64,000 nt of DNA, from assembly GCA_021018995.1 (NCBI GenBank), contig CM037596.1:15575501-15639500 (forward strand). The letters are read 5' to 3'. The notes under the pieces were generated by a model, which saw only the letters and a list, made by a program, of their open reading frames with translations, did not search any database and had not been told where the DNA came from. Source of the DNA: Chloranthus sessilifolius (taxonomy: Eukaryota; Streptophyta; Magnoliopsida; Chloranthales; Chloranthaceae). The translations under genes were made by a program, and so were the position numbers. Shown here in pieces: positions 44,036 to 55,083 of this stretch (positions are counted from its first letter, which is position 1; the number at the start of each line of letters is the position of its first letter).

Positions 44036-46752
44036 GATTCTATTCATAAGTCTCATGCAACAAGGTAAGTATTGATAATACGGATACGTAACTGTTTAAG
44101 GACCCTATAAAAGAGGTCATCATTCCAAAGCCAAGTAGCCAAAAAGTATCCCTAAATGCACATACCAGTTTGCTACCCAGTTTGAGCCATTGGCCTTTCT
44201 TTCGTACCTCCTCCCAGAAAAAGAAAAAATGTGTGTATACCAAAGAGAAGAGGAAAGTGTTACCCTCAAAAATCCAAAAAAATTAGAAAATCAAAACTCC
44301 AAAAAGAGATTGTCTGAAAAAAAGAAAAAAGAATAAAAAATAGAAAAGAAAAGAGATAGAAAAATCATGGGGCATGTACAGTAAAAAACCCCAAGGAAGA
44401 ATTATATTACGGCAGTTGGAACCCTATCAAGGAAAACTTCTTAAACCAAGAATACCTTCAAAATTCCTAACCTATCCCATGGCTAAGAAAGCCCTCTTTA
44501 AAGGTCTACAAATAGTCACAGTATCATTTGAGTCGGCATGAGCCAAGCTAAGAGACGACTAAAGAATTCCATCCAGTCAGCTATAACAGAATCGGCGTCC
44601 ATGTCGTGATCTTTGAAAGAAAAAAAAAAAGAATACAAGCTCAAAGTAAAATGGACATAGTGAAAACCCGAAAGGGCGCTATGAGTAAAAATAGCGAGTT
44701 TGTGCGGACCAAGTGAAAACTTGAAAAGGCACTTGGGATAAAAATGCATACCCATGGACGTAGTGAAAACCTGAAAGGGCGCTACGAGTAAAAAAGAGAA
44801 AAATAACGGACACGGCGAAAACCCGTCTTGGGCGCTGTGAGTAAAAATGTTGTACTCCCTTGGTTACAATCCCTAGCTATCTGGTCTTCAACTGGGCCGC
44901 ACTTGTCCGCTTAAATCGGTATTTTGATCATGGAGATCTTTCAGACTGCACCATCAGAAGCATGACCCGAGGTAAGGATAAAAGGTTGATTCGACCCAAA
45001 AGGATGGACATTCTGACCTCAGTAAAAAATTTATGAACCTCACTAAGGTCTGATCGCATGAACGGGTTCGGCTATGCTCAAAATGGGATCTGCGACTTTG
45101 TCTCATTATTAAGGCATCAAACAAAAAAAAGAGAAAAAGAAAAAAAGAGAAAGAAAAATCTAGAAAATACATAAGAAAAAAAAATATTATATATTTCTAC
45201 TCTATTCCATGTACATATGTACATCATCATACTTCCATCTCAAAATGAAGAAAAAGAACAAAAAATCTAAAAATAAAAATCCAAAAAATATATAAATCTT
45301 AAAAATTAAAAATGTATAGGTAAAGGTTTGCTTCTCCTTCTATTAATTAGGATGCATATTATTACCTATATAAATAAAAAAGGGACTGATATTTTCTTGA
45401 GAATGTGCAGGAACATCAAATGGTCCAAAGCCTCAAAGCCGGCAACCTCTTGGCGATGGACAGATCAAATGAAGCATCTCTCCACAAATATCGGTCTATT
45501 CAAAAAAATAGAAAAAGCAATCATTTGAAAAAAAAAAAAAAAAAAAATCTGTGTTTTTATTACGCATAGCTACGCACATGCGTGCTTCAATGAGATAAAA
45601 TATCAATATTTTACCGATAATGCCGTTGTGCTAAATTAATGTCTTAAAGTCTAAGGTTTGCCTTGGATCTTTGGATCCTACTTTAAAGTAGGAACAACGA
45701 TGTCAATCCCGATCAAATGGTCAATATTTCGATCAGGTTGATTTCATAGCTAAATCTTTGCGCCAAGCGCTTCATTTTTGGATTCACATGAACTAAGTGT
45801 CTTAAGCTTCAGCTTCCTCAGAAAAGGGTCATTCGTTGGTTAAAACTAACCTGTCAAAAAGAAAATTACCTATGGAACGAATATGTTCAAATATACATTC
45901 TGAAGGGCTCATTTTAGGGTGCAGGCTTAAAACTTGCATTTGTACGATATCCCGATAAAGTGTACTCCTTGCGTCTGGGTATCCGTTGGGTGATCGTCTG
46001 TTCTCATAAATTATATCCGGACGGGTTCTGGGTCGAGACTTCCATTCCCCTTTATTTTTATCTACCCCTGATGAGTGCATGTTTTTATATAATTATTCGA
46101 TAATAAGATCATCGTTGACGGAGACCAAGATTGAGTGCCTCCTCCAGTAAGCACCAATTTTGGTCTGACCTGCTCTGTATTATTTAAAGTTGAACACTCT
46201 AGGTCATGTTGATCCAGGACACACTATCAAAAAGTGGCATGTACTCCCAAAAAGCGTTGTGACATCAATTCGCTCTACTCGGATAGTCATGCTAAATTAA
46301 CTTCGAGATCGATGGGTTTGCCCAAAGGCCTCGACCCCTGCTTCACGTAGGGGCACCCGTGGTCGGTCAAATGAGGTAATCAATGCCTCATAGGATTGGA
46401 CACAAACTGTGGATCTTCGCGTCATTGCTTCAAGCCAATCTTTAAGTATGGGTCTCGATCACTCTCCCGCTCGCTGGGCAGTCTTGTTTGAAATTAATCT
46501 CAAACACCGTGTATTGCATCTTCAATTATTTAATCTCAGTTATGCCCAGTAATATCGTCGTGTGCTTGGGGACTGATAGCCTTGAGTGACGGACGTTTTC
46601 CCTAATGTTGGGCTTACGTCACTCTCCGTTTAGTTTTTCTCTTTTACTTTTGATGTTTGAGGTTCTCTTTGAATATGGCAGACCCATTAGTGTGCCTTGG
46701 GTCTCTTCGGATGTCTATTTCTTTGGCATACGATCGTTACTGATCGGATAGT
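44036..46752 (+). other. 3' region of the Tat element
   Basis: A long non-coding zone. It holds four diverged units of the form GTGAAAACCYGAAAGGGCGCTAYGAGTAAAA (about 44655-44850), which recur in this place in Tat-lineage elements. There are several purine-rich runs (for example 44590-44635, 45120-45180) and an A-rich run at 45527-45547. No protein is recognisable. Confidence 0.6.
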
Positions 46753-46765
46753 AAAGAGGGGCATC
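46753..46765 (+). promoter_or_regulatory. Tat polypurine tract
   Basis: AAAGAGGGGCATC runs directly into the LTR start TGTAGACACCC. It sets the LTR edge at 46766. Confidence 0.75.
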
Positions 46766-47139
46766 TGTAGACACCCAAATTTGGCCTAAGGCCCGATCAA
46801 AACATACTTCGAGAAAGTCGCACCCCCGAGCTTATGAGAGCATTCCCAAAACCCTTAGGAATCATCCCAAAACCCTTAAGAATCATCCCAAACCCTTAGG
46901 AATCAACCCCAACCTTCCCGGACCCCTTAGAACCCGTCTCGGACCAATTTCTGAACCCTCCTGAGCAGTGATTGGAAAGAGGAGTACCAAATTTTATACA
47001 TACGTCTGTTGAATCTAAGTTATATACCATTGGAAAGAATACTTCCCCGACTTTCCAACGAGCTAAGAATCACCTCATTCCGATATATAGATCAAAAGTT
47101 ACAGAGATTTAAAAATCAGGCAGAAATGTAAGTATGTTG

Positions 47140-47340
47140 TCTGGCATGTAATACACACACCAAGCCATTTCTGGATAAATGTTACCTGGCATGTATATTA
47201 TACACGTCAGGCCATTTTTGTCCCAGAAATGGCTTGGCATATTTATTATACAGGCCAAACACTGATGGGTCCCACAACAGGCTCTAAACTTCTCTGTTAT
47301 TGTACATATGCTTGGCGTGGATAATACATGCGCCAGACTT
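47140..47340. repeat. Four imperfect palindromes in the Tat LTR
   Basis: Four copies of a CTTGGCATGTATATTATACA...GCCA-type palindrome (near 47141, 47187, 47231 and 47310). One reads CTGGCATGTATATTATACAC then GTCAGG. Spacing is irregular (44-79 bases). Confidence 0.7.
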
Positions 47341-47615
47341 AGCTACAGTAACTATTGGTTTTTGCCTGAATTTTACTTTTGGGGTTTGACTTGTTGACCA
47401 TTCCAATTTTTAGGGTGGGTTTCATTAGGACTGTTGCATCATTATTTACCTTATTTACAACCCTCTAGTCATTTGAAACCTCACCCTATCATCCACCATT
47501 GAAATCCATTGCCCACTTTTTCATGCCTTTAAGATTCTAAGAAACCTTAGATTAGAAGATTACCTAATTGTTAACCCTAATTAGCTCTTAAGTACCCTCC
47601 TAACCTCCCTTTATC

Positions 47616-47625
47616 CTATAAATAG
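47616..47625 (+). promoter_or_regulatory. TATA box of the Tat LTR
   Basis: CTATAAATAG followed by AGAGGCACCCC, about 850 bases into the LTR. This is a textbook plant TATA context and probably the start of R. Confidence 0.6.
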
Positions 47626-48092
47626 AGAGGCACCCCTCCCTTTACAAAGGCTTAAAAAAAAATTTAAAAGAGAAAAGATTAAGAGAGACCTTTTCCCCCC
47701 TTTGGTGCCCCAATCCCATACAAATTTCAGAATTGATCTTTACCCTTTAAACCCTATTTTCCACCATCAATCTTCGAGATTTAGCTAGAACTACCGCCTA
47801 GCCTTCTTCCTCTACCTCTTAGCTACCAAGCCTTAGAAATTAGAACTCGTTTCCTAACCCGTTTGCTATCAGAAGCTCACCGGCGATGCCATCGTGCGAA
47901 GGACCACATCGGTGCTCCAAGGGCCCGAGAGCTCCGACTCTCTCCTCTATTCCTCTACCTTTTTTAGCTTTTCTTCTATCCTAGAATTAAGTCATTACGC
48001 TACCCAAATTTTGACAAGCGAGATGTGCTCAATAGGATCGGTGTGCCGTCGAGCAAGGAGAAGTGCTGCCCATTTTCTTTTCTTTTATATAC

Positions 48093-48100
<8 letters not shown>

Positions 48101-48126
<26 letters not shown>
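48101..48126. repeat. (AT)n microsatellite
   Basis: About 13 AT units within the Tat LTR. Confidence 0.9.
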
Positions 48127-48131
<5 letters not shown>

Positions 48132-48387
48132 TATATTCACATCCAAATAGCCATAGAAGAGACCGCTTACGAGCGGGTTGGTCGGGTGCCTAACACCTTC
48201 CCGATCGATCACCGAAGCTCCTATCCAAGAGCCTTTGGCGTAAACTGGAATTAGAGTCATACTTTTGCACTTCGGTGCTTTCAATATTGATTTAGGTTTC
48301 TCGGGACACCAAAAGTTCTAGGTGGCGACTCTTTATTTTTCATATGATCGCATCGTCGCGACGGATCATTAAAAATCCACGGTTGCA

Positions 48388-48858
48388 CACTCTCGAAGCA
48401 TAAACAGTAGATCTATGGCGATTATGGTTGAATAGATCGACGTCCAACACGATGGCCCATTCAAGATTTCTCTTTCTTCGTCCTTGATCTTAATGGTGGA
48501 AATAGATCACAGTGATTCTTGTGAAAGAACACACAGGAGTTTTTAGGGAATAGAATAGGGAGTTTTGGGAAGAGATGAACTGAGAAGAGAAGTTGTGATG
48601 GCTAGAGTTTCTTAAGAGATTAGAATGAGAAAAGAAGAAAAGAATTATGTACATAAATAGAGTTTGTTCCGGTGTGGTGTACTAATACCGTGCATAGTGA
48701 AAAACACATCTAACACCATTAAAAAGGTTTAAGAAAATCCGAGTCATGACAATTTTCAAGGTACGTTTAAAGGTACCCTTATAAATAAATATAAATATAT
48801 ATATACAAATTTTTCTTATTAAATGGCCCTAACATAAAATAGCGATCTCAGGCTCGTT
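48388..48858 (-). repeat. LTR family B, 5' half
   Basis: Homologous to 13265-13789 almost throughout, in the same orientation. On minus it starts at about 48858 with TATAACGAGCCTGAGATCGC and ends at the Tat LTR. Together with 38290-38950 it forms one LTR split by the Tat element. Confidence 0.7.
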
Positions 48859-49293
48859 ATAGTTCCATTTTTTGCAAATGACCTATTAATATTTATCTAC
48901 TTGATGAGACTTATCCAATGAAACTATTTTTTTAACTTTTTGAGACTGTTGATGTGCTAAAAAATGGCAGTGAAAGATTCAATTACAGTTAAAGGAATAA
49001 AAAATATTAAAATATTAATATATTATTGGTTGGGTTACTTGATCAGTCGGGTATGTTTTGCTATTTAGTTTTTCTCCTTTTTTGTTGCATTTTTCTTTAA
49101 AATATACTTTCGTTAATTTGTTAGTTCCATATTCAAATTATAAATAGTAGAATGAAATATATAGATATTTGGCATCTAAAGCAATGAGTATTGTTTTATT
49201 TGTCAAAAAAAAAAATTATAACAATTTTTTTTTTTAGAGATTAATATGAAAGAGGGGCCCCATTTTAGAAACTCACCTTGGGCCCCCAAAATC

Positions 49294-49509
49294 TCAAGCC
49301 CGGCCCTGTTGAAGAGGTGGATGGAATGAGCCACGACGTACAATTGGGGGGCTGAGGCTTACGAGGACTCCTTGGCATAACATTAACCAACCATCTTTGG
49401 GCGAAATGCACTCGCCTTCGGCAAACTCAAGGAAGTCGAGAGTGTGGACTGTGTTACTGATTGGTTCTAGGAATTGTCGGATTGAGCTCCCCTTTTTCCA
49501 GGTGATCAT
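49294..49509 (-). pseudogene. Possible F-box/DUF295-type remnant, copy 2
   Basis: The minus frame has NTVHTLDFLEFAEGECISPK and DGWLMLCQ, paralogous to 14188-14424. It is slightly shorter (71 codons), and no F-box domain is present. The family call is tentative. Confidence 0.35.
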
Positions 49510-50213
49510 GTTGGATATTTAACAAAATAAATCTCTATTATTATTTTTAAATTAATAATATATATTTATTATTTATTACTTTGGTTTAAAGTTTTTGGCG
49601 TGATTCCTTCATTCAATGGTTCCATGTGAAAAAATTACTTTCACACTGACGAGTAAACACTAGTGACATTAGACTTTCGTAGTCTGTAAGAAGTTTTGCG
49701 AGAAGTACGAGTCTTGTTTTGTTATAAGTTAATTCTGTGTAATGAGATACGTGATTCATTCAAGTGATGTTTTTTCTCCGCTTTTTCTCCGAGACGGATT
49801 TGTCAAAGCAAACTTTAGTGCATGGGTTTCAGCCCTTCACCCTTTCAGGATTAATGCCTTAATCAAGAGAAAGTGAGCACAAGGTTCACTTATGTCTTTC
49901 TCGGCCTCTTTTACAGTCGGATTAGACAAAGCATAGTTAGGTGCATGGATATATTCCTTTTGAGAATGAGAAGAAAAATGAAAAATTTTGGGATTTATTG
50001 AATGCATTGACTGTAGTGGGCTAAGACTAGGAATGCTCGTCTCTCTTGGTGTGCTTATGTCAGATATCTCATTTAAGAAAAACACCTTTGTACGATTCGC
50101 TATGATTGTAAACTGCCCATGATCCCATGATCTGGGCAGTTATTGAAACTGCTAAATTACCTCGAGTGGACATAGGTCACCAAGTACAGTCATTGTAAAT
50201 GGACTTGAAGCCA

Positions 50214-50367
50214 CACTATAAAAATAAGGTGTTTCAATGGCATCTGTTGTTAAGACAATTTTTTATAGCGGCAGTTTTTGATAGCAACAGGAGTCACAGG
50301 ACTAATAGAAGCAGTTTTTTGTTAAAAAACCAAAAAACTGCGGCTAATAGTCTTATTTTTTGTAGTG
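50214..50367. mobile_element. CACTA-type MITE, 154 bp
   Basis: Starts CACTATAAAAATAAGG and ends CTTATTTTTTGTAGTG. Flanking triplets are CCA and TCA, one mismatch from a 3-bp duplication. The homologous site in copy 1 (near 23927) is unoccupied. Confidence 0.82.
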
Positions 50368-50702
50368 TCACTCCAATCAGACACCACTTAATGGACTTGG
50401 AATCACTGTTAAAAGTTATCGGAGACGGACTTTAGGGTTACTATGAAAGGTTACAGCCGGTGACTTGGGGGCTACTGCAATCAGACACTAGCATACTTGG
50501 GGTCACAATTATAAAAAAAACAAAAAAAAAAAAGGTCTACTTGGGGTCATTGCGAATACAAACTGTCAGTGGCTTAGAGGTTACTGCGAGTGGTGACTGC
50601 GAACTTCAGAAATTTGAAATCTCAGGTGCCAACTTTGGTTTGATGATTAACTTGCATTAATTTATATACTTGAAGTGGAGATTAACTCAGACTACTGGAG
50701 TG

Positions 50703-50712
50703 CTTATAAATA
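50703..50712 (+). promoter_or_regulatory. TATA-like box, segment copy 2
   Basis: Same TTATAAATAG with identical downstream bases as at 24210-24219. Confidence 0.4.
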
Positions 50713-51084
50713 GAGATGCAATAGATGCTTACATAGACTTTAAAAAGAGTTAGTTTGCAATGACTTTCCACCCATCATGGGTGATAAAGCAGTTCACATA
50801 TTTGTGTGACTTTGTGCTTTGCACAGACTTTCATGCATTCAAAGTCTTTGGACGTCATAAAGTTACACATTGTAAATTAGCCTTTTTTTTTAAATAAATG
50901 TGTGAATTGCCATGTCCACCCATCATCGATCATGGGTGGATACCCATCGTAGACCAACTTATTCCAAAAACCTAGTATGATGGATGTGCAAAGAAATTGC
51001 AAGCACTTTTTTACACAAAAAATCATCTCTTTCTGGTTTTATTTGTCTTGTATTTGATGTATATTCTAGTCAAGATATCAAAAA

Positions 51085-51155
51085 TCAGCCGATACCGATA
51101 AGTATCGGTCCTCCAACTCGGTATCGGTATCGGTATCGGCCGATACCGATAATTA
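51085..51155. repeat. CCGATACC/GGTATCGG cluster
   Basis: GCCGATACCGATAAGTATCGG then three GGTATC units and GGCCGATACCGATAA form two nested inverted repeats within 70 bases. Confidence 0.75.
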
Positions 51156-51227
51156 TATAGCATACCTCCACTTGTTTCCACTATCAGTTTTATAGAGATC
51201 TCAAACCACACACTCATGTGTTAGCAA

Positions 51228-51230
<3 letters not shown>

Positions 51231-51282
<52 letters not shown>
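51231..51282. repeat. (AT)n microsatellite
   Basis: About 26 AT units. Confidence 0.9.
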
Positions 51283-51286
<4 letters not shown>

Positions 51287-51329
51287 GAAAAATTTATGTT
51301 AATGTATATAAACATTGCGGAATCACTGA

Positions 51330-51515
51330 GTCGGTTAAGGGATCTGATCTCACGCTGCCATTATTCATCTCTTGTGGCACTAGATTGGCGGAAAGTCCAC
51401 AACACCTCTATCGCCTAACCAGATAGTGGGACAAGTAATCTGATCCTACTCTTTCATTACGCATAACCTGCGGCACCCGATTGGCGGAAAGTTTAGAACA
51501 CGTTCCGAAGAGGCG
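51330..51515. repeat. Diverged tandem pair of about 105 bp
   Basis: ATCTGATC...GGCACTAGATTGGCGGAAAGT (from about 51336) is repeated as ATCTGATC...GGCACCCGATTGGCGGAAAGT (from about 51438). Confidence 0.6.
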
Positions 51516-51852
51516 TTTCCACCATATGCGTTGGTTCAAATACATAATGGGCACCCTATATATATAGTGGGAGATAAATCTTTCTTACGTACAAGAAGAC
51601 ACCTAAACAGTCTGTCAAGCAAATCGTCTGAAGGCATGTACGTACCTTCATCAATTGCACCCACATCTTAAGCTTTCTAATACACATGTGCGAAATCGAG
51701 TATTTCCTTCCCGAAGAGGCCTATATTTAAAAGCATGATGGATAGATTTACATGATGTGTGACTCGTAATAGATAGGAAGGGTCAGATCCAAATGGGTAA
51801 ACGTCATAGGAAGTACCAGCAGGATTGGGAGAAAAGGGTTGTGAAATGGGGA

Positions 51853-51893
51853 GAGAGAGAGAGAGAGTGTGTGTGTGTGTGTGAGAGAGAGAC
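51853..51893. repeat. Compound (GA)n(GT)n(GA)n microsatellite
   Basis: GA, then GT, then GA dinucleotide runs in direct succession. Confidence 0.9.
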
Positions 51894-52185
51894 GGTAGCT
51901 TTAAGGACCCACTTTGTATTTTGAATTGAATTGAATTTTTCTTAGGTGAGAAACTATTGCTTTCAATTTTAATTGAAACGGATGTACGTCAGAAATTTAA
52001 ATTAAACGGGAGAACACTAATGAGTTATTATGAAATTAAATTAATTGCGGTTTGGGGTATGATACGGGCAACACATGAGCCAATCTCCAAGCACTTTATT
52101 CATTTGAATATCGTGAAAATATATATTAAGAGTACCAATCCACCCATCAAAGAAAATTCGTTCACCTACTCCGAAACACATTGTT

Positions 52186-52485
52186 GGCATTGAATCACAC
52201 GATGGGAACTGTTTATCGTTCCAATCTTTTACGTGATGGATCTTAAGATCATGGGTATACCATCATACGTTCATTTTCTTATTTCACATGGTACACGCCC
52301 AAAAAAGTGAGCTTCAAATCAATTTTGAGCTTCCACATGATGTTAAGATTAATTTTTTGAGATGTGTGTAATGTGAAGTAAAATACTCACCATCTAATGA
52401 TACGCCCATTATCTCAAGATCAATCGTGTGTAACATTGAGAGGATAAACAACCTCCATCGTCCGATTAAACATGGTCAATGTCAT
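52186..52485. mobile_element. Foldback MITE with long inverted arms, copy 1
   Basis: The left arm (about 52186-52325, with ACACGATGGGAACTGTTTAT and GATCATGGGTATACCATCAT) is the diverged reverse complement of the right arm (about 52335-52485). The arms are about 140 bases with a very short loop. The middle carries TCAAAAA/GAGATGTGTG words shared with the element at 54713. Ends and target duplication are not resolved. Confidence 0.7.
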
Positions 52486-54470
52486 TCATCGTATGTTAAC
52501 ACAAAGATTCGATGGGTGAATTCAAAGGTACTCATATATTAAACAGGTGGACCCATCAAACTGAGAACACTGAGATCACTCTATTCATCCCAATGTCTCC
52601 ATAGCACTTTCACATGGTGTGAGACAAAACAATGACAGTTTAATAGTGTAAAAACTGTCCGTGCCTATGATCTAAAAATGTTGATTGATTATAGATTCCA
52701 GTGTGGAAATTATGATTGACTATAGAGTTGTGCCACCATTTCCTGTTTAACTGTGGGTCAAGACTCGGGAGCCTTAATTTGTAATTGATATAAAACTGAC
52801 GAATTTATGTTGTTAGATTTACTTTTTTTTTTTATAAATCGAACAATTCCCGTTTACGATTTGGAAGCGGCTTCGATTTGAAAAATATATTTTATTAATG
52901 AGATCAAGGTATAACTACAGTCTGGTTCGGATTGAACCAATTTGAACCAATATTTTTTAAACCGGACAGGACCAGCCAGTTGAACCGGATTAAACTGGAA
53001 TTGGACGAAGCTGCGGTCCGATTAAGTGACAAGTGTGCGTCACATGGAATTTGACACCTGACTGTAGGATAGGTGGATAATGATCTCCAGATCTATTAAG
53101 GAAAGTAGTTCACCTTCTTTAAAAGTGATCCTGAAGTCATGCCATGCACATCACACTCGGGCATGATTTCACGGTTATTCTTTATTTTGTGTGTCACATG
53201 TAATTGAAAAATGACAATCTGATGGTGGGCTCATAGTATATACATCCATCATGCAGAACAATGAGACGACATATGATTTTTATCATGTGATTCAAGACAG
53301 TCACTGCATGCTTGATGGACGACAATTTGGATGTGCAAGTAGAGATAACACATCAAAACCAAAACTGACCGAAACTAACCAAACCGAATCAAATCAGTTT
53401 GGTTTGATTTGGTTTACGAGTTGGACGGCTAAATTTGGTTTGAAACGGCTATTCAGATGCTCACAAACACCAATGGAATGCCTATTAAAAAAATCGATAC
53501 GTATCACTGATATGTACCGACATGTACCAATATTTGATACCATGGTTTGTACCAAAAAATTTATGAAATTGAGTTTAACTATAATTTCACCAAGCTATTA
53601 TTAAATTCAATTGTTATTATTTCGTATTTAATGGTATACATAATTGATACCGTTACCGAATTTGACTCGGTCATCTTATGCCTATTTGCCTTATCTCACT
53701 GTGATTATACTTTCGTTTTATTATTTGAAGAAAAAAAAAATCATTGTTGGTCGCTTGATCTTCACTAATAAATGAAGTATGATCGAGCCTAGCTTACCCA
53801 TAAAGAAAATACCTAAACATAATTGCTCATGTACATAATCAATGGCTCAATCTTGGTTTTGTTAAATTGATCTTTTAGATGATACGAATATCAATCTTGA
53901 CCACTTAATCATTTATGACCACTATTGAATCCTCGAAGATGAATCATTTATTATAAAATCTAATTATTAAAAATTGATATTGGTATCAAGTATCAGTCCT
54001 TCGAGAAATTAAGCCTATAGTCAAAAAAAATTTGTTATTTTCAAAGGCCTTTAGTCTAAGAGTTTTTTATATATTTTTCTATTAGCCCCATTTTCAAGCC
54101 ACTTTCTTCAAACCTGTCAGCAGATTGTCTATTTGACACTATCCTCACCAACATCATTAGATTATATCAATCCAATAAACAATATATTTCCATTAATTTG
54201 GGCAAAATTAATCAATTTCTTCTTATATTTCCATGAATTTTCTTTTATATTAGTTGTTTTTGTAGTCATGAGAATTTATTTATAAAGATTAAATATAATT
54301 TTCGTATAATAGTTTTTGTACTTGCCGATTATTTTTGAAATTTTCCAAAAGATCAGAATACTACCGAAATTAATATTTGTCACCATAATTGCTCCTAGAA
54401 TACGTATATCTACATATTCCATTCTCCTGTTAAAAATTTGGAAAAACAACTAATAAGCATAGTGACAAAT
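52486..54470. other. Intergenic repeats, no gene
   Basis: No domain-bearing frame is visible. At 53040-53260 there is a one-armed relative of the foldback elements (TGTGTGTCACATGTAATTGA and ATCTGATGGTGGGC). Near 53360-53420 there is AACCGAA/TTTGGTTTGATTTGG low-complexity sequence. Confidence 0.45.
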
Positions 54471-54502
54471 TTCGTTTTCGGTAATTTTTCGATGGGGGGT
54501 CC

Positions 54503-54580
54503 TTTCGATACATTTCGGATTAATTTCGATACATTTCAAATTAATTTCGATACATTTCGGAAAAATTTCGAGAAAGTTTC
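54503..54580. repeat. 21-bp tandem repeat TTTCGATACATTTCRRATTAA
   Basis: Units start at 54503, 54524, 54545 and, partial, 54566, with no indels. Related GAAATTTTCGAAATT words occur in opposite sense on the far side of the foldback MITE (55300-55380). That MITE may therefore have landed inside a larger TTTCG-rich repeat. Confidence 0.85.
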
Positions 54581-54712
54581 GGAGCTTAAAAATATATAAA
54601 ATATACATTTAAGCAATTGATCCAAGTGGCCAAGCACTAACGCCGAACTGAAGCATAGAACTATAGAAGACAAATTGACAAAGGGTGTCGTAATACTCAC
54701 CCAAAAAGGCTG

Positions 54713-55083
54713 CTTTTTCACCCCACCTCCTCCACCTAGTATGTATTGATTGCCTTTGAATCAAATAGTGGAGGTCATTTTTCATCCATATCTTTTGGAC
54801 AATGGATCTATGGATCATGGGCGTACCATCATACGGTCGATTTTTTATTATGCATGACACACATCTCAAAAAGTGACGCTAAAATGAAGTTTGAGCGTGA
54901 TGAGGGTCATATGATTTTAGGGTCATTTTTTGAGATGTGTGCCATGTGTAATAAAAAAACTGACCATCTGATGGTATGACCATGATCCATAGATCTATTG
55001 TGCAAAAGCAGAGATAAAAATGACCTTTATCATCTGATTCAAATGAGATCAATGCATGCCGACTGAAGAAGGTGGGGTGAGAA
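54713..55083. mobile_element. Foldback MITE with long inverted arms, copy 2
   Basis: The left arm (54713-54885: TTTTTCACCCCACC..., TTTGAATCAAATAGTGGAGG, GATCTATGGATCATGGGCGT) pairs with the right arm (54910-55083). Identity is around 85 percent over about 165 bases. The hairpin loop is about 25 bases. The inner part is related to copy 1. No clear target duplication was found. Confidence 0.78.

Larger units (their letters stand above)
38951..48387 (+). mobile_element. Tat/Ogre-like Ty3/gypsy retrotransposon, 5'-truncated
   Basis: Plus order: gag (39602-40700), protease (41370-42011), RT (about 43364-43895), a short integrase tail (43896-44035), a long 3' region with GTGAAAACCCGAAAGGGCGC units (44655-44850), polypurine tract (46753-46765) and 3' LTR (46766-48387). 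The protease and the TGTAGACACCC LTR start are typical of the Tat lineage. The 5' LTR is missing, and RNase H plus most of integrase are deleted. It lies between the two halves of a family-B LTR. Confidence 0.85.
46766..48387 (+). repeat. 3' LTR of the Tat element
   Basis: Starts TGTAGACACCCAAATTTGG and ends near GGTTGCA, about 1.62 kb. Near its end it has CTAGGTGGCGACTCTTTA and CGTCGCGACGG, which recur in Tat LTRs. It holds a strong TATA box and four imperfect palindromes (47140-47340). There is no partner LTR, so the end is judged from the CA and from the resumption of family-B sequence at about 48388. Confidence 0.75.
48859..51072. repeat. Dispersed segment, copy 2 (no MULE)
   Basis: Homologous to 13790-14995 plus 23661-24573 and continuous here. 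The MULE target TTTATTGAA occurs once (49994-50002). It contains the second F-box-like remnant and a CACTA-type MITE that copy 1 lacks. The two copies have each gained their own insertion since they diverged. Confidence 0.85.

Noticed and set aside
51290..51420. tRNA or snoRNA candidate after the AT repeat
   Set aside because: The GTCGGTTAAGGG string resembles a D-loop, but no cloverleaf fits, and the block is a diverged tandem pair.
53340..53604. 117-codon plus frame
   Set aside because: Made of NQTE/FGL low-complexity repeats from an AACCGAA/TTTGG transposon remnant.
54609..54869. 86-codon minus frame
   Set aside because: Crosses one arm of a foldback element; no domain.
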